64,000 nucleotides of DNA, from assembly GCF_002803095.1 (NCBI RefSeq), contig NZ_PGLR01000002.1, positions 62,001-126,000 on the forward strand. The letters are read 5' to 3'. This DNA comes from Pseudomonas sp. ZH-FAD. GTDB taxonomy: Bacteria > Pseudomonadota > Gammaproteobacteria > Pseudomonadales > Pseudomonadaceae. Under the pieces are notes generated by a model. That model did not search any database. It saw nothing but the letters and a program-made list of their open reading frames with translations, and was not told where the DNA came from. A program made the position numbers and the translations under genes. Every line of letters begins with the position of its first letter. The stretch's first letter is position 1. Of this stretch, positions 27,890 to 36,207 are shown piece by piece.

Positions 27890-28399
27890 TTAGTGAAACT
27901 GGCCATACCAAGGAGAGACCAACTCGGGGAGATATGGCCAATCTTGGCGGTTATTTAGAGCATTTCTTGATAGCTCAGCCGCTGATTGTGAGAGAAATAG
28001 GCCGCCAAGGTCATTTGCACTATTTATGGCGTAAAGACGGACATCACCTTTTGTGATCTGCTTGTTTATGATGTGAAAAAGTGCGTATGTGGCTCTGCCC
28101 CACGACTCTCCCTCATTACCTTCAAGTTCTGGGCCGTAGATTTTGTATATTTCACCTCCGGCTTTAACTGCGTAGCTCCCAGTTTCAGAAGAAAATAGTT
28201 CTTCAATTTTTATGGGGTCTTCGACGTATTGCATCAGCTGAGGGAGGAGCTGCTCATATGCTTCGTTGATTCCTTGCTCAGCTAATGCTTCAGCATCCAA
28301 GTGAATCAACGAGTCATAATCCAATGATGTTGCTGCTTGAGCTTGCTGGTTGCTAAGCAAGCCAAGAGTCAGCAGCAGCTTGTAGATGAGTGAGCGCAT
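27890..28399 (-). CDS. Cassette 3 protein, exported, unknown
   Basis: 169 residues. Residues 1-22 form a clear signal peptide (hydrophobic LLLTLGLLSN, cleavage after AQA), so the protein goes to the periplasm. The mature part contains LDAEALAEQGINEAYEQLLP and YALFHIINKQITKGDVRLYA; no family recognised. AAGGAAAG precedes the ATG, so this cassette carries its own ribosome-binding site. Confidence 0.65.
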   Translation of the reverse strand: MRSLIYKLLLTLGLLSNQQAQAATSLDYDSLIHLDAEALAEQGINEAYEQLLPQLMQYVEDPIKIEELFSSETGSYAVKAGGEIYKIYGPELEGNEGESWGRATYALFHIINKQITKGDVRLYAINSANDLGGLFLSQSAAELSRNALNNRQDWPYLPELVSPWYGQFH

Positions 28400-28412
28400 G
28401 ACTTTCCTTGGT

Positions 28413-28488
28413 GGCTAACGATTAAGCTAAGGGGCCGGCTTCGCCGGTCCCAGCGAACGGAGTGAGCGCTTTGAGCGCAGTGTTAGAC
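28413..28488 (-). repeat. attC of cassette 2
   Basis: GCTAACGATTAAGCTAAGG, inner palindrome GGGGCCGGCTTCGCCGGTCC, end GCAGTGTTAGACG. Same subtype as the site at 27803, suggesting that cassettes 2 and 3 share an origin for their sites. Confidence 0.92.
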
Positions 28489-28820
28489 GTTACGCAGGTG
28501 TGCATTGTATAGCTCCATGAGCTTTTTAACTGTCAGTGGCTCAATGTTTCTAAGCGGTGGGCTCTTTCTGATGCCTGCTTTATATATGAGTAGCTTCAGG
28601 TAGTAGCACCATGATAGAAGCTCAGCTTCGGTGTGAAAGTATTTTGACCAGTTTTCCTCAGGTGCTTGAGGTTTAAACTTTGTATTAAGCTCTTCAATTA
28701 GCTCTTCTGCGTCGTCGCCATCGATACCTAATCATCAACGACTCTGCTGCTTAGGCTGACACTTGCGTGAGCGGCTTTGTGCTTCTGTACTAGCTCAAGA
28801 AATTCGTCGTTGCTATCCAT
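28483..28820 (-). pseudogene. Cassette 2 gene, frameshifted
   Basis: The ATG at 28820 opens MDSNDEFLELVQKHKAAHAS and stops after 30 codons (VVDD, TAG). In another frame the reading continues from GIDGDDAEELIEELNTKF through WSKYFHTEAELLSWCYYLKL to YNAHLRNV, ending in the attC like a normal cassette gene. One missing base after GATGATT would restore an open frame of about 112 codons. No family recognised. Confidence 0.7.
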
Positions 28821-28827
28821 GGCTCTA

Positions 28828-28905
28828 CGTCTAACGTTTGGTTAAGGGGCGGGCTTTAGCCCGTCCCAGTGAGCGAAGCGAACGATTTGAACCATTTGTT
28901 AGACG
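28828..28905 (-). repeat. attC of cassette 1
   Basis: Starts ACGTCTAACGTTTGG, ends TTGTTAGACGCG, inner arms GGGGCGGGCTTTAGCCCGTC. A well-preserved member of the main subtype with an intact GTTAGAC core. Confidence 0.92.
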
Positions 28906-29435
28906 CGTAATTCGCCATCCTCATAGCCAAATTTATAAATTTTATGATTGAAATCTACTGCCTCCACGTGGTCTTGGTGTAACGAAAAGCCCTCGCTAAA
29001 GATGTCTGCGCCTAGTGCAGACCAGAGAATTTCACCAATTTCAGAGAAGCGACAAATCCCCAGCTCTCCGTGTGACAGTAACGCATTGCGTTCCACATTT
29101 GCGTGTATACCGAAACACGTGGCGTCATCGACCTGCAAGGACCACGCGACTGAGAACGGAAATAGAACCAGCTTGGTTACGTGCCGCCCAACGGCCACAT
29201 AAACAGCTTCGTTGTACAGCACAAGTGAATGCTTGTGAACTCCAGTGCAGCCACCGGCATCACCAAGTACCACAAGTGGATTGCCATCTAACAGAATCCC
29301 GTGGACGGAGCTTGGAGAATACTCATCGTCTAGCAATAGCTCGATAGGGTACTGCCGAGAGTTGTCAGCAGATCCAAACGAATATGCCGGCTCGTTAATT
29401 AGTATCAGTGTTCCTGCTGGAGTCTGGATTTGCAT
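28899..29435 (-). CDS. Cassette 1 protein, unknown
   Basis: 178 residues, soluble; begins MQIQTPAGTLILINEPAYSF and contains LVVLGDAGGCTGVHKHSLVL and FSVAWSLQVDDATCFGIHAN, a repetitive beta-rich pattern. No family recognised. It is the cassette next to attI; its ATG is only about 10 nt from the recombination core, so any ribosome-binding site would have to come from attI, and none is evident there. Confidence 0.65.
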   Translation of the reverse strand: MQIQTPAGTLILINEPAYSFGSADNSRQYPIELLLDDEYSPSSVHGILLDGNPLVVLGDAGGCTGVHKHSLVLYNEAVYVAVGRHVTKLVLFPFSVAWSLQVDDATCFGIHANVERNALLSHGELGICRFSEIGEILWSALGADIFSEGFSLHQDHVEAVDFNHKIYKFGYEDGELRV

Positions 29436-29578
29436 AGCGTCTAACTATTAATTAGACGACATTCATGTCGCGTTTCCACGCGACAGCTGTCGCATAATCT
29501 TCCTTGTCGTCTTGCAAGTCCTTGTCTAGCTTGAAGGTTGTCGCGGCAAACGCGACAGCACCCAGGGAGAAACGCGAC
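29436..29578 (-). other. attI region and intI leader with paired hairpins
   Basis: The core GTTAGAC (minus strand) is at 29439-29445. Between it and intI lie two similar hairpins, TGTCGCG-N6-CGCGACA (29466-29485) and TGTCGCG-N5-CGCGACA (29539-29557), and a third CGCGACA at the intI start. Two direct repeats CCTTGTC (29502-29508, 29520-29526) could be integrase-binding repeats as in attI1. No LexA-type box was seen. The exact attI limits are not known from sequence alone. Confidence 0.65.
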
Positions 29579-30544
29579 ATGGATGACGGCAAGCCCAAGC
29601 TGCTGGATCAACTGCGCCAGCAGATTCGAGTCAGAAACTATTCCATCCGTACCGAAGCTGTCTATGCCGAATGGGTAAAGCGCTATATCCGCTTTCACCA
29701 CTACCGGCATCCGGCGGAGATGGGCGCGGTGGAGATCGAGGCTTTTCTGACTCATCTTGCGGTTAAGCGCGACGTGTCTGCCTCGACCCAGAACCAGGCT
29801 CTGGCCGCTCTGCTATTTCTCTACAAGGAAGTGCTCAAGCTGGATTTACCTTGGTTGCAAGGTGTCGTACGGGCGAAGAAACCCAAGCATCTGCCGGTGG
29901 TGCTTACCCGTATTGAGGTCGATGCCCTGTTGGCTCAATTGCAGGGCGATAGCTGGATAGTTGCGAATCTGCTCTATGGTGCTGGATTGCGATTGCTTGA
30001 GGCGCTGCGGCTAAGAGTCAAGGATGTCGATTTTACCCGGCGAGAAATCATCGTGCGTGATGGTAAGGGCCAAAAAGATCGGGTAACCATGTTGCCAATG
30101 CGTGTCGTCGAGCCGTTACGGCAGCATTTGAACAAGGTGCAGCACGTGCATCAGGGCGATCTGGCCGAAGGCTTTGGCGAGGCTAATTTGCCGTTCGCGC
30201 TGGCGCGCAAGTATCCGAATGCGGCGAAGGAGTGAGGATGGCAGTTCGTCTTCCCGTCGGGCAATCGCTCTCAGGATCCACGCGGGCACGGCATTTATCG
30301 CCATCACCTGCATGAGAAAACCATCCAGAGGGCGGTGCGTGAGGCGGCGCGGCGTGCTGGCTTGATCAAGCATGCGACGCCACATTCGTTACGTCATTCC
30401 TTTGCCACGCATCTTCTGGAAGCAGGCCGGGACATTCGCACTGTGCAGGAGTTGCTCGGCCACTCAGATGTGAAGACAACCATGATCTACACCCATGTGC
30501 TCAACCGAGGTGGCCTGGCGGTGTTGAGCCCTCTGGATCGCTGA
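29579..30544 (+). pseudogene. intI: Integron integrase intI, interrupted by one TGA
   Basis: A single frame of 322 codons encodes an IntI-type tyrosine recombinase: first Arg box GAGLRLLE (R138), [15 protein letters not shown] (H269, R272), LGHSDVKTT (H295) and [11 protein letters not shown] (Tyr304). The IntI-specific patch is present ([12 protein letters not shown]...GWQFVFPSG). Codon 219, inside this patch, is TGA (30233-30235) where the family has tryptophan, so one base change explains it. All catalytic residues but R138 lie after the stop. Without readthrough the protein is inactive. Confidence 0.9.
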
Positions 30545-30652
30545 GCACATATTCCATTTACCACTTGTTTCGGACTGCTGACTGAACTTTTTAGTTTTGC
30601 TACGGTCTTGCCCTCGTCCGGGCGTGTGCTTTCCGCGTCCGGCGTTCTTGCG

Positions 30653-30688
30653 GCCTGCGCTTTAGCGATGGTTTCGCTGAGCGCAGGC
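30653..30688 (+). promoter_or_regulatory. Hairpin in the leader of the ABC operon
   Basis: Perfect stem GCCTGCGCT / AGCGCAGGC with an inner AGCGA/TCGCT pairing, ending 21 nt before the ATG at 30710. No T-run follows. It could be a leader structure or an operator; it lies at the chromosome side of the integron. Confidence 0.4.
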
Positions 30689-30709
30689 CTTTCGCGACGG
30701 TGAGAGGCC

Positions 30710-31633
30710 ATGATCGATATAAGAAACCTGACCAAGCGTTTTGCGCAGCACACGGCAGTCGATGACTTGTCGTTCCAGGTCCAGCCAGGGGAAGTGCTGG
30801 GCTTTCTCGGCCCCAACGGGGCCGGCAAATCCACCACCATGAAGATGCTCACCGGCTTTCTCGCGCCGACCTCCGGCACGGCAAGCATCCTCGGTTGCGA
30901 TATCCAGACCCAGACTCTCAAGGCCCAGCGGCAGATCGGTTATCTGCCGGAAGGCGCGCCGTGCTACGGCGATATGACGGTGCGCGGCTTTCTCGACTTT
31001 ATCGCCGAGGTGCGCGGTTTTCGCGGCGCCGAGAAGACGCTTCGCGTGCAGCGCGCTGTGCAGCAGGTGGAGCTGGAAAAGGTGCTGGAGCAGAGCATCG
31101 AGACGCTGTCCAAGGGCTTCAAGCGCCGCGTTGGCTTGGCCCAGGCGATTCTGCATGACCCACGCGTGCTGATCCTCGACGAGCCCACCGACGGCCTTGA
31201 CCCCAACCAGAAACATCAGGTGCGTCAGCTCATTCAGGGGCTGGCCCGCGACAAGATCGTGATCATTTCTACCCATATCCTCGAAGAGGTCACGGCGCTG
31301 TGCACACGCGCGGTGGTGATCGCCCAGGGCCGCTTGCTGGCCGATGGTACGCCGCTGGAGTTGGAAAGCCGCTCGCGCTACCACCAGGCGGTGACGCTGG
31401 TGGCCGATGAGGCGCTGGATCAGGCAGCCCTCGCGGCGCTGCCGGGCGTCGCCGGTGTCGAGGAAAACGCCCGCGAGCACAGCCTGAGCGTGCTGGCGCA
31501 GCCGGGCGAGGTGATCTTCCCGCAGGTCAATGCGCTGATTGCCGAGCGCGGCTGGAAGGTGCGCGAACTCAACGTGGAACGCGGCCGCCTGGATGAAGTG
31601 TTCCGCACGCTGACCCGGGGAGAGCAGCCATGA
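30710..31633 (+). CDS. ABC transporter ATP-binding protein (GldA-like)
   Basis: 307 residues. Walker A GPNGAGKSTTMKML (about 37), Q-loop region IGYLPEGAPCYGDMTV, signature LSKGFKRRVGLAQAIL, Walker B VLILDEPTDGLDP, switch ISTHILEEV. The C-terminal 80 residues form an extra domain as in ABC-2 drug/lipid exporters. The stop overlaps the permease start (ATGA). It matches the ATPase of Gld-like systems that are common in proteobacteria and not tied to gliding. Confidence 0.88.
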   Translation: MIDIRNLTKRFAQHTAVDDLSFQVQPGEVLGFLGPNGAGKSTTMKMLTGFLAPTSGTASILGCDIQTQTLKAQRQIGYLPEGAPCYGDMTVRGFLDFIAEVRGFRGAEKTLRVQRAVQQVELEKVLEQSIETLSKGFKRRVGLAQAILHDPRVLILDEPTDGLDPNQKHQVRQLIQGLARDKIVIISTHILEEVTALCTRAVVIAQGRLLADGTPLELESRSRYHQAVTLVADEALDQAALAALPGVAGVEENAREHSLSVLAQPGEVIFPQVNALIAERGWKVRELNVERGRLDEVFRTLTRGEQP

Positions 31634-32361
31634 CCCAATTGCCCGTGATCTTCAAGCGCGAGCTGGCGAGCTATTTCGCCACGCCGCTGGCCTATGTGTT
31701 CATCGTCATCTTCCTGGTGCTGTCCGGGGTGTTCACTTTCTATCTGGGCGGTTTCTTCGAGGGCGGCCAGGCCAATCTTTCCGCCTTTTTCAACTTCCAC
31801 CCGTGGCTCTATCTGTTCCTGGTGCCGGCCATCGCCATGCGCCTGTGGGCAGAGGAGCGCAAATCCGGCTCCATCGAGTTGCTCATGACCCTGCCGATCA
31901 CCCGCTTCGAGGCGGTTACCGGCAAGTTCCTGGCGGCCTGGGTGTTCGCCGGCATCGCGTTGCTGCTGACCTTCCCGATGATCATCACGGTCAACTACCT
32001 GGGCGAGCCGGACAACGGCGCCATCGTCACTGGCTACATCGGCAGCTGGCTGCTGGCCGGCGCCTATCTCGCCATCGGCTCGTGCATGTCGGCGCTGAGC
32101 AAGAATCAGGTGATCGCCTTCATCCTCGCGGTCAGCGCCTGCTTCCTGTTCATCGTCAGCGGCTTTCCCATGGTGCTCGATGCCTTCGCCTGGGCGCCGC
32201 AGTGGCTGGTGGATGCCATCGCCTCGCTGAGCTTCCTGGTGCGCTTCGATGCCATCAGCAAGGGCGTGATCGATCTGCGCGACCTGCTGTATTTCCTCTC
32301 GCTGATCGCCGCCTGGCTGACCGCCACCGCCGTGGTCATCGACCTGAAGAAAGCCGACTGA
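31630..32361 (+). CDS. ABC-2 type permease (GldF-like)
   Basis: 243 residues with six membrane segments; starts LPVIFKRELASYFATPLAYV, typical of this permease family, and has WAEERKSGSIELLMTLPIT after the second segment. Coupled by overlap to the ATPase upstream and followed 9 nt later by the GldG-like gene. Confidence 0.88.
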   Translation: MTQLPVIFKRELASYFATPLAYVFIVIFLVLSGVFTFYLGGFFEGGQANLSAFFNFHPWLYLFLVPAIAMRLWAEERKSGSIELLMTLPITRFEAVTGKFLAAWVFAGIALLLTFPMIITVNYLGEPDNGAIVTGYIGSWLLAGAYLAIGSCMSALSKNQVIAFILAVSACFLFIVSGFPMVLDAFAWAPQWLVDAIASLSFLVRFDAISKGVIDLRDLLYFLSLIAAWLTATAVVIDLKKAD

Positions 32362-32370
32362 GGAGCGCCC

Positions 32371-34197
32371 ATGAAAAAGCTGATCTATTCCGGCGCCGGG
32401 CTGCTGCTGATCGCGGTGGCCTTTCTCGCCTTCAACCTGCTGGCCGGCCTGAGCCTGGGCGGTGCGCGCCTGGACCTGACCGAGCAGAAGCTCTACACCA
32501 TCTCCGATGGCACCAAGCAGATCCTTGCCGAGCTGGACGAGCCGATCAACCTGTACTTCTTCTACTCGGACAAGGTGGCCAAGAACCTGCCGGCGCTGCG
32601 CACCTATGCTCAGCGCGTGGAGGAGATGCTCAAGGCCTACCAGGCCCAGGCCGGCGGCAAGATCCGCCTGCATATCATCGACCCCGAGCCGTTCTCCGAA
32701 GATGAGGACAAGGCCGCGCAGTACGGCCTGCAGGGCATTCCGCTGCAGCAGGGCGGCGACTCGATCTACTTCGGCCTGGCTGGCACCAATGGCCTGGACG
32801 ACACCCAGGTGATCCCGTTCTTCGCCCTGGATCAGGAGGAGCATCTGGAGTACGAGCTGAGCCGCCTGGTGCAGACCCTGGCCAAGCCGGAGCTGCCGGT
32901 GGTTGGCGTGCTCTCCGGGCTGCCGATGACCGGCGGTTTCGACATGATGGCGCGGCAGCCGACGCCGCCGTGGATGGTGCTGGAGCAGGTGCGCCAGTTG
33001 TTCCAGATCGAGCAGCTCCAGAGCGATGTCGACCAGATTCCCGAGAGCGTCTCGGTGCTGTGGCTGGTGCATCCGAAGAATCTGCCCGAGCAGACCCTGT
33101 ACGCCATCGACCAGTTCGTGCTGCGCGGCGGCAAGCTGATGGTCTTCGTCGACCCCTATGCCGAGGCTGACACCGGCGATATGCCGGGCGAGGTGGCGGT
33201 GGACCGGGCGTCGAACATCGAGCCGCTGTTCAAGGCCTGGGGCCTGCGTCTGGTGCCGGACAAGGTGCTTGGCGATGGCTCCTACGCCATGTCGGTCAAC
33301 CGTGGTCAAGGCCAGCGTCCGGTTCGTCACGCTGCCTGGCTGAGCTTGCCGCGCAAGGCGCTGGATCAGACCGATATCGCCACGGCCGGGCTGGAGAGCG
33401 TCACCGTTGCCACGGCTGGCATTCTCGAACCGGTGGAGGGGGCGAAGACGCGCTTTACCCCGCTGATGCAAAGCTCCGAATACGCCATGCCGTTCGACGC
33501 CCAGCGCTTCGCCATGCTCAGCAACCCCGAGGAGCTGATCCGCGAACTGGAGCCGACCGGCGAGCGCTACACCATCGCCGCGCGCATCGATGGCCCGGCG
33601 CAGAGCGCCTTCCCCGATGGCATCGAAGGACGCAAGGACGGCCTCAAGCAGGCGGACACCATCAACGTCATTGCCGTGGCCGATACCGACATCCTCAGCG
33701 ACCGCATGTGGGTGCAGGTGCAGGACTTCTTCGGCCAGCGCATGCCGCAGCCCTGGGCGGATAACGGCAGCTTCACCATCAACGCGCTGGACAACCTGAC
33801 TGGCTCCGAGGCGCTGATCAGCGTGCGTTCGCGTGGCCGTTTCAGCCGTCCGTTCGTGGTGGTCGAGGAGTTGCAGCGCGCCGCCGAACAGCGTTTCCGT
33901 GACAAGGAGCAAGCCTTGCAGGCACGGTTGGCCGAGACCGAGCAGCAACTGGCGGCGCTGCAGCAAAGCGACGATCCAAACCTGGAGCTGACACCTGAGC
34001 AGCAGGGCGCGTTGCAGCGCTTCATCCAGCAGAAGCTGGAGATTCGCAAGGAGCTGCGTGAGGTGCGCTATCAGCTCAATGCCGATATCGAGGCGCTGGG
34101 CCGCACGCTGAAGATCATCAACATCGCCCTGGTGCCGGCGTTGCTGACCCTTGGCGTGTTGGCGTTGTGGCTGTGGCGGCGCCGTCGTCGCGCGTGA
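32371..34197 (+). CDS. GldG-like ABC auxiliary protein
   Basis: 608 residues. Membrane anchor at about 8-28, then an extracytoplasmic domain starting LDLTEQKLYTISDGTKQIL (Gld-type auxiliary transport domain), a coiled-coil stretch at about 500-570 (QALQARLAETEQQLAALQQS) and a C-terminal membrane segment (about 582-602) followed by WRRRRRA. It probably forms the periplasmic part of the ABC complex encoded by the two genes before it. Substrate unknown. Confidence 0.85.
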   Translation: MKKLIYSGAGLLLIAVAFLAFNLLAGLSLGGARLDLTEQKLYTISDGTKQILAELDEPINLYFFYSDKVAKNLPALRTYAQRVEEMLKAYQAQAGGKIRLHIIDPEPFSEDEDKAAQYGLQGIPLQQGGDSIYFGLAGTNGLDDTQVIPFFALDQEEHLEYELSRLVQTLAKPELPVVGVLSGLPMTGGFDMMARQPTPPWMVLEQVRQLFQIEQLQSDVDQIPESVSVLWLVHPKNLPEQTLYAIDQFVLRGGKLMVFVDPYAEADTGDMPGEVAVDRASNIEPLFKAWGLRLVPDKVLGDGSYAMSVNRGQGQRPVRHAAWLSLPRKALDQTDIATAGLESVTVATAGILEPVEGAKTRFTPLMQSSEYAMPFDAQRFAMLSNPEELIRELEPTGERYTIAARIDGPAQSAFPDGIEGRKDGLKQADTINVIAVADTDILSDRMWVQVQDFFGQRMPQPWADNGSFTINALDNLTGSEALISVRSRGRFSRPFVVVEELQRAAEQRFRDKEQALQARLAETEQQLAALQQSDDPNLELTPEQQGALQRFIQQKLEIRKELREVRYQLNADIEALGRTLKIINIALVPALLTLGVLALWLWRRRRRA

Positions 34198-34208
34198 GGG
34201 TTATCGCC

Positions 34209-34300
34209 TGTGGGAGGCGCTTCAGCGGCGACAGTCGCGGCTAAAGCCCCTCCCACGAACCGATCCACCGCTGCGGTGGATGTAAAAGGCGACATCCACC
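34209..34300. repeat. Two palindromes between the GldG-like and DUF4340 genes
   Basis: A variant GTGGGAGGCGCTTCAGCGGC unit with its partner GGCTAAAGCCCCTCCCAC (34209-34257), then GGTGGATGT / ACATCCACC (34275-34300). They break the otherwise tight operon with a 136-bp gap; the DUF4340 gene is still in the same direction and expected to be cotranscribed. Confidence 0.75.
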
Positions 34301-34333
34301 CTACGAGATTAGCCATTCAACTGTGAGGAGATC

Positions 34334-35326
34334 ATGGGACGTAAAGGTCTGATCGCATTGATCATCATCGTGCTGCTTTGTGTGCTGGGTTACCTGGCCG
34401 TGCAGCGCGGCCAGCAGCAGAGCACAGCGCAAATCGAGTCGGCGGCCTGGCTGGCAGCCGAGCAGGGCTATCTGAATACGCTGCAGGCACTGGAGATCGA
34501 GCAGCCGGGGCAGCCCTCGGTACGTATCGAGCGGCGTGAAGATGGTTGGGTGGTGCCGGCCAAGGCTGACTACCCGGCGGCGCCGCAAGCGCTGGCCGAA
34601 CTGCTGCGGGCATTGCGTGAGGCGCGCACGCAGGAGGCCAAGACCGCCAACCCGCAGTGGCATGCTCGTTTGGGGCTGGCCGAGGAGGGCGCGGCTGATG
34701 AGCAGGCGCTGCGTCTGAGGCTGCACTTCGACGGCCATCCCGACCTGGGTCTGCGCCTGGGTAATCCGTCTCAGCAAGGCAGTGGGCAACTGGTGCGCCG
34801 TGCCGGCGAGGATCAGGTCTGGCTGATCGATCAGCAGTTGCAGGTGCCGGCGCGTGAGCTGGACTGGCTGGATCGGCGTGTCACCGACATTCCCTTCACG
34901 CGCATCGCACGTCTGGCGTTGCGCTATGCCGACGGCGAGAAACTCACGCTGACGCGTGCCGATGCCCAGCAGTACAACTTCGCTATCGCAGAGCTGCGCA
35001 AGGAGCAGAAACTCAGCTTCGAGGGTGCGGCCAATGGCGTCGCACTCGTCTTTTCCAACCTGCAGTTCGCCGATGCCGCGCCATTGGCGCAGATAGGTTT
35101 CAAGCAGGCGCCGATGCTGCAGTTCAGCCTCAGCGGTTTTGCCGAGGAAAAGCTCGAAGGAGCGTTGTACAAGCAGGGCGAGCAGTATTGGTTGGTGCTT
35201 GGCGAGCGTGAAGGTTTCAACGCCGCAGAGGTGAGTGCGCGCAGTGACTGGGCATATCGACTGGAGCCTGATCAGGTGCAGCGGCTGGCGAAGAAGTTGC
35301 GCGATCTGTTAGCCAAAAGCCCATAA
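34334..35326 (+). CDS. DUF4340 domain protein
   Basis: 330 residues with one N-terminal membrane segment (about 5-23, [18 protein letters not shown]) and a periplasmic DUF4340 region ([33 protein letters not shown]). DUF4340 proteins regularly follow GldG-like genes in this ABC cluster, so it is taken as its fourth part. GAGGAG precedes the ATG. Confidence 0.85.
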   Translation: MGRKGLIALIIIVLLCVLGYLAVQRGQQQSTAQIESAAWLAAEQGYLNTLQALEIEQPGQPSVRIERREDGWVVPAKADYPAAPQALAELLRALREARTQEAKTANPQWHARLGLAEEGAADEQALRLRLHFDGHPDLGLRLGNPSQQGSGQLVRRAGEDQVWLIDQQLQVPARELDWLDRRVTDIPFTRIARLALRYADGEKLTLTRADAQQYNFAIAELRKEQKLSFEGAANGVALVFSNLQFADAAPLAQIGFKQAPMLQFSLSGFAEEKLEGALYKQGEQYWLVLGEREGFNAAEVSARSDWAYRLEPDQVQRLAKKLRDLLAKSP

Positions 35327-35379
35327 AACAAGCTGTAACCCGCATATCTTCTGGGTTCGTGGCGGTTTTGAAAAAGTGC

Positions 35380-35407
35380 TTTTCAGTCACAATCCATGCT
35401 TTATACT
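35380..35407 (+). promoter_or_regulatory. Probable promoter of the cold-shock gene
   Basis: TTTTCA (35380-35385), 16-bp spacer, TATACT (35402-35407). It implies a leader of about 140 nt before the cold-shock ATG, and long leaders are typical for this gene family. Confidence 0.5.
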
Positions 35408-35555
35408 CGGCCTTCGGCTGCAGCAAGAACGCGAATCGCTTGACCTGCTCCATGCTCGATTGCCGGGGGTGGCGAACGCTGAGAAGAACGTTTTTACCGA
35501 GCCGTCAAAGCGCCTTCGGGACAATAAAAACATAGCGAGTTTGGAGAAGTTGGTA

Positions 35556-35765
35556 ATGGCAGATCGTGAGACGGGAACCGTCAAATGGTTCAATGATTCC
35601 AAGGGTTACGGGTTTATTCAGCGCGAAAGCGGCCCGGACGTATTCGTTCACTACCGCGCCATTCGTGGCGACGGCCACCGCACCCTGGTCGAAGGCCAGA
35701 AGGTCGAGTTCGGTGTGACCCAGGGCCAGAAAGGCCTGCAGGCGGAAGACGTCTCGGCGCTCTGA
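35556..35765 (+). CDS. Cold-shock domain protein (CspA family)
   Basis: 69 residues, a single nucleic-acid-binding cold-shock domain: [20 protein letters not shown] (RNP1 KGYGFI) and DVFVHYRAI (RNP2 VFVHY). It binds single-stranded RNA/DNA in the cytoplasm. ATG at 35556 follows GGAG; the same frame is open upstream to 35376 but that part is not cold-shock-like and covers the leader. Confidence 0.92.
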   Translation: MADRETGTVKWFNDSKGYGFIQRESGPDVFVHYRAIRGDGHRTLVEGQKVEFGVTQGQKGLQAEDVSAL

Positions 35766-35785
35766 ACGCCAAGCTCGTAATGCCA

Positions 35786-35815
35786 CAAGGCCCGTCGATG
35801 ACGGGCCTTGTTGTT
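35786..35815 (+). terminator. Terminator of the cold-shock gene
   Basis: Stem CAAGGCCCGTC / GACGGGCCTTG with a GAT loop followed by TTGTTTG. A degraded second copy of this hairpin with its flank (CCCGTCGATGACCGGGCTTG) lies at about 35998-36026. Confidence 0.85.
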
Positions 35816-36057
35816 TGTGGCGCTGTATTTCGTAGGGCGGGTGAAACCCGCCGAAAGACGTGGCGGGCTGGGGGAGAGTGCTGAAATCACCGCAAGTCTG
35901 CCGGCCACCCCTCTCCGAACGCGGCCCGCCCTAACCCTCTCCCCAGAGGGGCGAGGGGACTGAACGCGTCCGACCGTCGCTTAAGTGAACAGCGTTCCCG
36001 TCGATGACCGGGCTTGTTCTTTGTGGTCTGTTCGGGCCGCGAAGGTGAAGAACACTG

Positions 36058-36111
36058 TAGCCCGGATGAAATCCGGGAAATGCGCTGATCCCCGGATTTC
36101 ATCCGGGCTAC
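36058..36111. repeat. GTAGCCC palindrome, copy 5
   Basis: Arms GTAGCCCGGATGAAATCCGG and CCGGATTTCATCCGGGCTAC, fully complementary, around a 14-nt spacer. Confidence 0.88.
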
Positions 36112-36143
36112 GGGCGAAGATAATGACCCCACGCAGCTTTGCG

Positions 36144-36207
36144 TAGGAGCCCCGCCCCGGGGCGAAGCTTTGTCGTCCTGATTCGCGGCGGGGCGCCGCT
36201 CCTACAG
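36144..36207. repeat. CGGGGCG palindrome, copy 2
   Basis: GTAGGAGCCCCGCCCCGGGG and partner ending CGGCGGGGCGCCGCTCCTAC (in part). Related to 8269-8332. Confidence 0.75.

Larger units (their letters stand above)
24636..30544. mobile_element. Chromosomal integron: seven cassettes, attI and disrupted intI
   Basis: A tyrosine-recombinase gene of the IntI type (29579-30544, rightward) is divergent from an array of seven gene cassettes that extend leftwards from attI (near 29441). Each cassette ends in an imperfect palindromic attC of about 75 bp. All cassette genes are on the minus strand and are visibly AT-richer than the flanking chromosome. The layout matches sedentary chromosomal integrons of the P. 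stutzeri / P. mendocina group. Confidence 0.93.

Noticed and set aside
24636..28905. Regularly spaced near-identical palindromic repeats that could suggest a CRISPR array
   Set aside because: Spacing is 0.4-1.6 kb with genes between, and the repeats have integron attC architecture next to intI; there are no cas genes.
29579..30235. A functional short integrase
   Set aside because: The part before the stop lacks the HxxR, His and Tyr boxes, so it cannot act as a recombinase on its own.
35376..35555. N-terminal extension of the cold-shock protein
   Set aside because: The domain starts right after ATG 35556, which has a Shine-Dalgarno, and the upstream part contains the probable promoter and leader.
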